Part shown: in pieces, positions 5,825-11,445 of the stretch
Numbering within the stretch: the first letter of the stretch is position 1
Layout: the number at the start of each line of letters is the position of its first letter
Assembly: GCA_002424625.1 (NCBI GenBank)
Contig: DIKR01000020.1
Location: forward strand, 458 to 11,902
DNA: 11,445 bases
Origin: Desulfuromonadaceae bacterium UBA5613
GTDB lineage: Bacteria; Desulfobacterota; Desulfuromonadia; Desulfuromonadales; UBA2197
Direction: 5' to 3'
The notes under the pieces: generated by a model
What the model saw: the letters and a program-made list of their open reading frames with translations, nothing else
Databases searched by the model: none
Told to the model about the DNA's origin: nothing
Translations under genes and position numbers: made by a program

Positions 5825-7101
5825 CCGCATTGATCATTTTCGGCCTCCTAGCCCTGCTCATGCTCACCGGCATGCCGATCTCCATCTCCCTCGGCCTGAC
5901 GGTCCTGACCTTTCTCTTCACCATGACCACCGTACCGATCGAGGCGGTGGCTCTCAAGCTCTTTACCGGGATTGAGAAGTTCGAGATCATGGCGATCCCC
6001 TTCTTTATTCTCGCCGGCAACTTCCTCACCCACGGCGGCGTTGCCAAGCGGATGATCAACTTCGCCACCTCCATGGTTGGACACTTTCATGGTGGTCTCG
6101 CCCTCGGCGGTGTCCTCGCCTGCGCCCTCTTTGCCGCTGTCTCCGGTTCCAGTCCGGCGACCGTTGTTGCTATCGGCTCGATCATGCTGCCGGCGATGGT
6201 CAAGCAGGGTTATCCGATGAAGTTCGGGGTCGGCGTTATCGGTACCTCCGGTGGACTCGGCATCCTCATCCCGCCGTCGATCGTCATGGTCATCTACGCC
6301 GTCTCCACCAACACCTCCATCGGCAAGCTCTTTATCGCCGGCGTCATCCCCGGCCTCCTCCTCGGGTTGCTGCTGCTCACGGTGACCTGGATTGTCGCCA
6401 AAAAGCGTAACTATCCGCGCCTGCCGAAAGCGAGCTGGACGATGCGCCTGCGTTCGATGCGCGAGTGCATGTGGGGCCTCTTTCTGATCGTCGTCGTTAT
6501 CGGCGGCATCTATAGCGGCATCTTCACCCCCACCGAAGCGGCGGCAATGAGTGCAGTCTATGCCTTTATCGTTGCCGTCTTTATCTACAAAGATATGAAA
6601 CTCAAGGACGTGCCGAAGACCCTTCTTGCTTCGGCGAATATGTCGGCGATGATCCTTTACATCATCACCAATGCCGTCCTCTTCTCCTTCCTCCTCACCT
6701 CGGAGCAGATCCCTCAGGAACTGACCTCCTGGATCACCGGTTTGGGCCTCGGCTCCGTCGGCTTTCTGATCATGGTCAACCTCCTCCTTCTTGCCGCCGG
6801 CAACTTCATGGAGCCCTCCTCGATCCTCCTCATCACCGCCCCTCTCCTCTTCCCGATGGCGATGCAACTCGGGATCGACCCGATTCATCTCGGGGTGCTG
6901 ATGGTGGTAAATATGGAGATCGGCATGATCACCCCGCCGGTCGGACTCAATCTTTATGTCGCTTCGGGGATTTCCCATCTCGGCCTGACCGAGACGACCA
7001 AGGCCTGCGCGCCGTGGATAATGGTGATGATGGCTTTCCTGATGCTGATCACCTATGTGCCGGCGATCTCCCTCTGGCTGCCGAATCTGTTGTTCAAGTA
7101 G
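5821..7101 (+). CDS. dctM: TRAP transporter large permease DctM
   Basis: DctM is the large membrane subunit that forms the ion- and substrate-translocating path of the TRAP transporter. At 426 residues it is a normal length, with about 12 hydrophobic segments. Family signatures are present: an N-terminal LLMLTGMPISISLGL helix, MAIPFFILAGNFLTHGGVAKRMINFA, the loop AAVSGSSPATVVAIGSIMLPAM (first half, near residues 102-123), TSGGLGILIPPSIVMVIYA, GIFTPTEAAAMSAVYA, and MEIGMITPPVGLNLYVASGI near the end, the second-half counterpart containing the TPPVG motif. The ATG overlaps the dctQ stop (5821-5824), so the two subunits are probably coupled in translation. The frame is intact, in contrast to dctP. 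A hairpin repeat follows 24 bases or fewer after the stop. C4-dicarboxylates are the likely substrate class, though the true ligand cannot be read from sequence alone. Confidence 0.95.
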   Translation: MTALIIFGLLALLMLTGMPISISLGLTVLTFLFTMTTVPIEAVALKLFTGIEKFEIMAIPFFILAGNFLTHGGVAKRMINFATSMVGHFHGGLALGGVLACALFAAVSGSSPATVVAIGSIMLPAMVKQGYPMKFGVGVIGTSGGLGILIPPSIVMVIYAVSTNTSIGKLFIAGVIPGLLLGLLLLTVTWIVAKKRNYPRLPKASWTMRLRSMRECMWGLFLIVVVIGGIYSGIFTPTEAAAMSAVYAFIVAVFIYKDMKLKDVPKTLLASANMSAMILYIITNAVLFSFLLTSEQIPQELTSWITGLGLGSVGFLIMVNLLLLAAGNFMEPSSILLITAPLLFPMAMQLGIDPIHLGVLMVVNMEIGMITPPVGLNLYVASGISHLGLTETTKACAPWIMVMMAFLMLITYVPAISLWLPNLLFK

Positions 7102-7158
7102 GTCGATACCACCCCCCGGCCCCCTCCTTAGTTAAGGAGGGGGCTGGGAGGTGGTCGA
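7101..7158. repeat. Long hairpin repeat after dctM (REP/MITE-like palindrome)
   Basis: Bases 7108-7130 pair with 7133-7155 to give a 23-bp stem with one mismatch (C7114/A7149) and one G-T wobble. The inner 12 bp are perfect (GCCCCCTCCTTA at 7119-7130 against TAAGGAGGGGGC at 7133-7144) around a two-base GT centre. The element is bounded by the direct repeat GGTCGA (7101-7106 and 7153-7158). Hairpins with a CCCCTCCTTA-TAAGGAGGGG core occur as dispersed intergenic repeats in many bacteria. There is no T run after it, but it could still block or trim transcripts from dctM. It occurs once in this window. Confidence 0.75.
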
Positions 7159-7177
7159 AATTACTAAGTGAGTCCCG

Positions 7178-8125
7178 ATGGCGCTTCCCTTTGTGGAAAT
7201 TCTCCTGATTGTTCTGCCGGTCTTTGTCGTCATCGGCCTCGGCTGGGTGCTGTTGCGTTTCGGCCTCATCGATAGTGAATTCCTCCGTCAGACCAACCGT
7301 CTCGTTTATTATGTCTGTCTCCCCCTCCTCCTTTTCTACAAGATTGCCACTGCCGATTTCAGCAGCAACTTTAACGCTGCCCTGGTAAGTGCTTCGGCCC
7401 TGGCGATTGTTGCGGGATTTTTAATCTCTTATGCTTTCGCCTGGCTGCGACACTACCCGCCCGCGGTGATTGGCGCTTTTTCGCAAGGCTCATTTCGCGG
7501 CAATATCGTCTATGTCGGCCTGGCGATCGTCCTTAATGCCTATGGCGAAGCCGGGTTGACCAAAGCAAGCATGGTCATGGGGTTTATCGTTCCGGTTCTC
7601 AACTGGTTCGCCATCCTTGCCCTGCTGCTGCCGCATCGGGGATCGCAAGGAGCTCACCCCAGTGGCAACTGGCGGCGGGCGCTCCTTTTGAACCCCCTCA
7701 TCCTTGCTTCCCTCGCCGGCCTGGTCTGGAGTTTTCTGCAGCTGCCGATGCCGCGACTCCTTGCCAGCAGCCTCCATCTCGCCAGCAGTATGACCCTCCC
7801 TCTCGCCCTCCTTGCCATCGGCGGCAGCTTTACCCCGCAGCGCCTGCGCGGTGATCTGTGGCGGGCCGGACTCGCCACCACTATCAAGCTGGTCATTGTC
7901 CCCCTCTGTGCCGCTGTCCTCCTTTGGTTCTTTGGCCTGCGCGGTATGGATCTCGGCATCGGTGTCCTCCTTGCCGCCACGCCGACGGCGACCGCAACCT
8001 ACATTATGGCCGACCAGATGGGCGGAGATGCCGAACTCGCCGGTTCGATCATCATGCTTTCGACTCTCGCCGCCGCTGCCACCTACAGCATCGCCCTCTT
8101 CCTCCTTCATTTTCTTGGAGGCTGA
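7178..8125 (+). CDS. AEC-family (auxin efflux carrier) permease
   Basis: The 315-residue protein is a polytopic membrane protein with about ten hydrophobic segments arranged as two similar halves, the AEC family layout. Diagnostic blocks are the start (ILLIVLPVFVVIGLGWVLLRFGLID), LVYYVCLPLLLFYKIA, the QGSFRGNIVYVGLAIV block at about residues 103-118, and LLNPLILASLAGLVW, LPLALLAIGGSF, KLVIVPLCAAVL and ATPTATATYIMADQMGGDAELAGSIIMLSTLAA in the second half. AEC proteins transport organic anions such as malate or malonate in some bacteria, and most are uncharacterised. A weak ribosome site (AAGTGAG, 7166-7172) precedes ATG 7178. It lies downstream of dctM on the same strand, across the hairpin repeat, so co-transcription with the TRAP genes is possible but uncertain. 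The substrate cannot be assigned; the neighbourhood suggests a carboxylate. Confidence 0.88.
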   Translation: MALPFVEILLIVLPVFVVIGLGWVLLRFGLIDSEFLRQTNRLVYYVCLPLLLFYKIATADFSSNFNAALVSASALAIVAGFLISYAFAWLRHYPPAVIGAFSQGSFRGNIVYVGLAIVLNAYGEAGLTKASMVMGFIVPVLNWFAILALLLPHRGSQGAHPSGNWRRALLLNPLILASLAGLVWSFLQLPMPRLLASSLHLASSMTLPLALLAIGGSFTPQRLRGDLWRAGLATTIKLVIVPLCAAVLLWFFGLRGMDLGIGVLLAATPTATATYIMADQMGGDAELAGSIIMLSTLAAAATYSIALFLLHFLGG

Positions 8126-8237
8126 GCATCCCCCGGGGACCCAGTCTCTGAAAATAGTATGAAAATTATCCTCTTGCATGCCGGAAGCGATCATAATATC
8201 TTCTGTTTGCAGGAAATCACTTTAGTCGGGAGGATCC

Positions 8238-9932
8238 ATGGCAGCAGAGTCCGAGAGCGTTTCGTCCTATTCACGGCGACTCTTAATCTTCACGATCAGC
8301 GTTGGACTGATCGCCGGCGTCGCCTTTCCTCCGATCGCATCGTTCATGGTCGGCCCCAAGGCCTATGGCTGGCCTTTTATGTTGACCTGTCTGCTCGCAG
8401 GGCAAACCTTTGGGGCGATTCTCTTCCTGACCATCCGTTCTTCCCTGACCCGTCAGCTGCGCCAATATCTCCGGCTTTTGCAGTTGCTCTCCGAAGAGAC
8501 CATCTCTGCCGACGGCAGTGTTGAAGAGCTGGAATCCTCTTTGCAGAAAAGTGTCGAGTCGATTCGTGCGCACATTTTTAACCTCATGACCCTTATCGAC
8601 ACCTTTATTCCCCATTATCAGGCGCTGGCGGAGGCGAGCAGTTTCCTTTCTGCGCGCACCCAGGTAGGGATCGGCGCCGCCCAGGCTGCCCGGGGGAGTG
8701 TCATAACCCTGAACGAAAAACAACGCCAGATCGCCGCCGAGATGGAACTTCTTCTGCGCCGCAGCCGCGGGGAAGTGATGATCTCTCAGCAGCTCTCTGC
8801 CGCGCTGCAGGAGATGGCGCAAGCCATGGATCGTTCGAATGACCGTTTTCTCGAAACGACCGCAACTGTCGATGAGATGACCGGGAGTATTCGTCATGTT
8901 GCCAGCGAATCGGAACAGATTGCCCGCTCGGTAGAAATGAGTGCGCGTGATCTCGGGGGGATTGACGAATCGATGACGCGGATTCGCGACGAGGCCGAAA
9001 AGGGGGCCAAGGCCGCGCAGTCGCTGCGGGATGATGCCGAAGAAGGTTTGATCGTTGTCGATGCCGCGATCAGTGAGATGGACCGGATTGACCGCGAAGG
9101 GGAGAAAGCTCGCCTGGCCATGCAGCGTTTGGCAGTGCAGGCGGCGTCGGTGAACAAGATCATCAAGGTTATGAAGGCGCTGGTTTCGGATACCGAGCTT
9201 CTCGCGTTCAATGCCGCAATCATTGCTGCCCAGGCTGGCGCTGAGGGGCGGGGCTTTGCCGTGGTCGCGGAAGAGATCGGCGATCTCGCCGGCCGGACGC
9301 GCGAGAGCGCCGAGGAGATCGGCGGGATTGTACAGGCGATTGCTGTGGAGAGTGGTGAAGTGACCGCTGCGGTCGCTGCCACCGGCGAAAGGATCGGGGC
9401 CGGGAAAGAACAGACCCGCAGCGCCGGCAACGCCCTGCGCAAGATCGTCGCCAGCTCCGCCGATGCCGCAGCAACGACAGCCGCCATTGTCCAGGTCACT
9501 GACGAGCAGCAGCAGCGTACCCGCACCCTTATCGCCGGGGCGGCGCAAGGGACGAGTTCAGTACGGGCAATTGCGCGGGCGATTCAGGAACAGCAGATCG
9601 CCATCGAGCGGATTCAACGCGGCGTCATCGATATGAAGGGGGCCTCTGATTTGATGGCGCGCGGCATGGAAGAACAGATTACCGCCAAGCATTCTTTTGA
9701 CTCCGGTCTGGCCGAACGCGGCGAGCAGTTTACGGCGATCAACTCCGCGGTCGGTTTTCAGCTGGAGGTCAGTGAAAAGGTTCTCGAACACTTTGCTATT
9801 TCCGAAGAGCGTCTCAAAGGAAATGCCGAGCGCACGGCCATCATTGACCGCGAGATCCAGGCCCTTGAAGAGATTGCCCGGTCACTGCAGCAGCTTGCCG
9901 ATCGTTATGGCGCGCTGCAGCGGCGGAAGTAA
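8238..9932 (+). CDS. Methyl-accepting chemotaxis protein with short membrane hairpin and atypical tip
   Basis: This 564-residue protein has two membrane helices close together (about residues 15-38 and 46-66) joined by a loop of under ten residues, so there is no periplasmic ligand domain. No convincing HAMP domain follows. The rest is almost entirely helical, with one proline (P125). The chemoreceptor signalling hairpin is clear at residues 320-345: ELLAFNAAIIAAQAGAEGRG followed by FAVVAEEIGDLAGRTRESAEEI. Several usually fixed tip residues differ, however. Aligned by eye to E. coli Tsr, N381 is kept (N325) and E385, R388 and E391 are I329, Q332 and A335. The arms on either side of the tip are each about 240 residues. 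No C-terminal CheR-tethering pentapeptide is seen. The start ATG has a strong ribosome site (GGGAGGA, 8228-8234). Methylation sites were not assigned. The ligand is unknown; it may sense membrane or cytoplasmic state. Confidence 0.9.
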   Translation: MAAESESVSSYSRRLLIFTISVGLIAGVAFPPIASFMVGPKAYGWPFMLTCLLAGQTFGAILFLTIRSSLTRQLRQYLRLLQLLSEETISADGSVEELESSLQKSVESIRAHIFNLMTLIDTFIPHYQALAEASSFLSARTQVGIGAAQAARGSVITLNEKQRQIAAEMELLLRRSRGEVMISQQLSAALQEMAQAMDRSNDRFLETTATVDEMTGSIRHVASESEQIARSVEMSARDLGGIDESMTRIRDEAEKGAKAAQSLRDDAEEGLIVVDAAISEMDRIDREGEKARLAMQRLAVQAASVNKIIKVMKALVSDTELLAFNAAIIAAQAGAEGRGFAVVAEEIGDLAGRTRESAEEIGGIVQAIAVESGEVTAAVAATGERIGAGKEQTRSAGNALRKIVASSADAAATTAAIVQVTDEQQQRTRTLIAGAAQGTSSVRAIARAIQEQQIAIERIQRGVIDMKGASDLMARGMEEQITAKHSFDSGLAERGEQFTAINSAVGFQLEVSEKVLEHFAISEERLKGNAERTAIIDREIQALEEIARSLQQLADRYGALQRRK

Positions 9933-9942
9933 AAACCCACCA

Positions 9943-9966
9943 GGGGGGCGCTTTAATGCGCCTCCC
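9943..9966. terminator. Hairpin between the convergent receptor gene and polA
   Basis: GGGGGGCGC (9943-9951) and GCGCCTCCC (9958-9966) form a 9-bp stem (G-T wobble on the plus strand, A-C mismatch on the minus) around a 6-base loop TTTAAT that contains the polA stop codon. For the minus-strand transcript, TTTTT (complement of 9931-9935) follows 7 bases after the stem, within TGGTGGGTTTTT. It is a plausible but imperfect intrinsic terminator for polA and may also stop the receptor transcript. Confidence 0.5.
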
Positions 9967-11445
9967 GCCAGTTCTTCCCCACCCCGATCGCGACCGTCAA
10001 GGGTACGGATAGTTCGATCGCCCCTTCCATCTCTTCTTTGACCAAACTCTGCATGAGCTCCACCTCTGCCAACGGCACATCAAAGACGAGTTCGTCGTGT
10101 ACCTGCAGCAGCATCTTGCTGGCCAACCCCTCCTTCTTCAGTCGCTTAAAAATATTCACCATCGCCACCTTGATGATATCCGCCGCTGACCCTTGCACTG
10201 GATAGTTGACGGCGTTGCGCTCGGCGTAAGCGCGGATGCTGCCGTTGCTGCTGTGGATGTCAGGGACGGCGCAGCGGCGGCCAAGGATGGTGGTGACGTA
10301 GAGCTGCTGCCGCGCTTCGGCCTGTTTGGCGGCAATAAAGGCCTTGACCCGGCTGTAGCGGGCAAAGTAGCTGTCGATGAAGTGCTGCGCGGTTTTGCGG
10401 TCGACGCCCAGATCCTTGGCGAGACTGAAGGCGCCCATGCCGTAAAGGACGGCGAAGTTGATGGTCTTGGCCTGGCGGCGCTGTTCGCTGGTGACCAACT
10501 CCGGGAAGATGTCGAAGATCTCACTGGCGGTGCGGCGGTGGATATCCTCGTCGTGCAGGAAGCTCTCCTTGAGTGACGGCTCGTCGGCGAGATGGGCCAG
10601 AACGCGGAGTTCGATCTGCGAATAGTCGGCGCAGAGGAGGAGATTTCCTTCTGCCGGGATAAAGGCTTCGCGGATGCGCACGCCGATTTCACTGCGGATC
10701 GGGATATTCTGCAGATTCGGATCGCTCGACGAGAGGCGGCCGGTGACGGCGATCGCCTGGTTGAAGGAGGTGTGAATCCGACCGGTCTCAGGATGGATCA
10801 ACTTCGGCAGGGCGTCGGTGTAGGTCCCCTTGAGCTTGGCCAGAGTGCGGTAGTCGAGGAGGCGGCTGGCGATGACATGCTCGGCGGCGAGATCGGTGAG
10901 GACATCGACGTCGGTCGACCAGCCACTCTTGGTCTTCTTCCCTTTGGGGAGATGAAGTTTGTCAAAGAGGATTTCGCCGAGCTGCTTCGGTGAAGCGATG
11001 TTGAAGGGGGTGCCGGCGAGCTCGTGGATCTCGTGCTCCAGGCGGGCGAGTTTCCCTTCGATCTCGCGGGAAAGGCCGGCAAGGTGTTGGGCGTCGACGC
11101 GGATGCCGGTCCACTCCATCTCGGCAAGGATCGCCGCCAGCGGCATTTCCACCTGGTGGAAAAGGTGCTCCTGACCGCTTTCAGAAAGGCGGGGGGCGAA
11201 GTATTCGTAGAGGCGCCAGGTGACATCGGCATCTTCGGCGGCGTAAACCGTCGCCTTCTCGATCTCGACTCCGCTGAAACAGACGCGATTTTTGCCGGTG
11301 CCGGTCATCTCGTCGTAAGCGATGGTCTTGTAGTCGAGGAGTTCGGCGGCGAGGGCATCCATGCCATGCGACTTGGCGGTGGGGTTGGTGAGATAGGACG
11401 CGAGCATGGTGTCGAAATTCAGGCCGGCGACCAGCACCCCGGCGC
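9953..11445 (-). CDS. polA: DNA polymerase I, C-terminal part (5' end outside window)
   Basis: DNA polymerase I fills gaps after Okazaki primer removal and in excision repair. The frame is open to the right edge and ends at TAA (complement of 9953-9955), giving about 497 visible residues of a protein usually near 890; the 5'-3' nuclease domain and the start of the proofreading domain are beyond the window. What is seen: the end of the 3'-5' exonuclease domain with FDTMLASYLTNP, HGMDALA and the Exo III motif YAAEDADVTWRL (tyrosine and aspartate intact), so proofreading is probably active. Then come the polymerase motifs: A, DYSQIELRVLAHL (about 10600-10635); B, RRQAKTINFAVLYGMGAF (about 10430-10485); and C, LLQVHDELVFDVP (about 10078-10115). 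Catalytic aspartates in A and C are present. The first visible GTG is internal, not the true start. It converges on the receptor gene with 20 bases between them. Confidence 0.96.
   Translation of the reverse strand, partial: AGVLVAGLNFDTMLASYLTNPTAKSHGMDALAAELLDYKTIAYDEMTGTGKNRVCFSGVEIEKATVYAAEDADVTWRLYEYFAPRLSESGQEHLFHQVEMPLAAILAEMEWTGIRVDAQHLAGLSREIEGKLARLEHEIHELAGTPFNIASPKQLGEILFDKLHLPKGKKTKSGWSTDVDVLTDLAAEHVIASRLLDYRTLAKLKGTYTDALPKLIHPETGRIHTSFNQAIAVTGRLSSSDPNLQNIPIRSEIGVRIREAFIPAEGNLLLCADYSQIELRVLAHLADEPSLKESFLHDEDIHRRTASEIFDIFPELVTSEQRRQAKTINFAVLYGMGAFSLAKDLGVDRKTAQHFIDSYFARYSRVKAFIAAKQAEARQQLYVTTILGRRCAVPDIHSSNGSIRAYAERNAVNYPVQGSAADIIKVAMVNIFKRLKKEGLASKMLLQVHDELVFDVPLAEVELMQSLVKEEMEGAIELSVPLTVAIGVGKNWREAH

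Noticed and set aside
5848..6978. 376-residue minus-strand reading frame opposite dctM
   Set aside because: Its composition is extremely Asp/Glu/His/Gly/Arg-rich, as expected of the antisense of a hydrophobic GC-rich membrane gene; dctM is clearly the real gene.
8118..8148. Stem GAGGCTG/CAGTCTC around a CCCCGGGG core after the AEC gene
   Set aside because: Seven pairs with a wobble and a 17-base loop, overlapping the stop codon and with no T run; not a convincing terminator.
8161..8187. Sigma-28-like GAAA-N15-GCCGGAAG before the chemoreceptor gene
   Set aside because: It matches the flagellar consensus at only three of four and five of eight bases; plausible for a chemotaxis gene but not above chance.
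8283..9548. 421-residue minus-strand reading frame opposite the chemoreceptor
   Set aside because: No family motif; it arises from GC-rich codon bias in the receptor gene.

Overview
The window looks like chromosomal DNA of a GC-rich Gram-negative bacterium, most likely a Desulfuromonadales/Geobacterales-type deltaproteobacterium. This rests on the mix of families seen: anaerobic-pathway CbiD, a GspL-GspM-GspN type II secretion set, a DctPQM TRAP transporter with DctP of the deltaproteobacterial C4-dicarboxylate type, and a membrane chemoreceptor. The taxonomic call is inference from gene content, because no rRNA is present.

Layout, left to right. Bases 1-606 are the C-terminal part of cbiD (cobalamin corrin-ring methylation); its start lies outside the window. 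It is followed at once by gspL, gspM and gspN (613-3382), a tightly coupled inner-membrane subset of the type II secretion system. Bases 3383-3706 are a gene-free, AT-richer stretch holding a weak terminator candidate and two promoter-like elements built on repeated TATAAC/GTTATAAC words. Next come a 67-aa DUF551-like gene (3707-3910) and a second AT-rich leader (3911-4068).

Bases 4069-7101 carry a TRAP dicarboxylate transporter operon: dctP (periplasmic binding protein), dctQ and dctM. The dctP frame is broken by what looks like a single inserted base near 4715, with the family sequence continuing in the next frame. A strong 10-bp stem-loop sits between dctP and dctQ, and dctQ and dctM overlap by 4 bases. 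A long perfect-core hairpin of dispersed-repeat type (7101-7158) separates dctM from an AEC-family permease (7178-8125). Then comes a chemoreceptor (8238-9932) with no periplasmic sensor domain, a very long predicted cytoplasmic bundle and an atypical signalling tip. On the opposite strand, convergent with it, is the 3' part of polA (DNA polymerase I), whose start lies beyond the right edge. A hairpin overlapping the polA stop codon separates the two.

Functionally the middle of the window reads as an organic-acid uptake neighbourhood (TRAP transporter plus AEC permease) beside a chemoreceptor, flanked by housekeeping genes (cobalamin synthesis, secretion, DNA replication and repair). I see no phage, CRISPR, tRNA, rRNA or transposase gene. 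The observations most worth checking are the split dctP, the chemoreceptor with altered trimer-contact residues and long arms, and the hairpin repeat.
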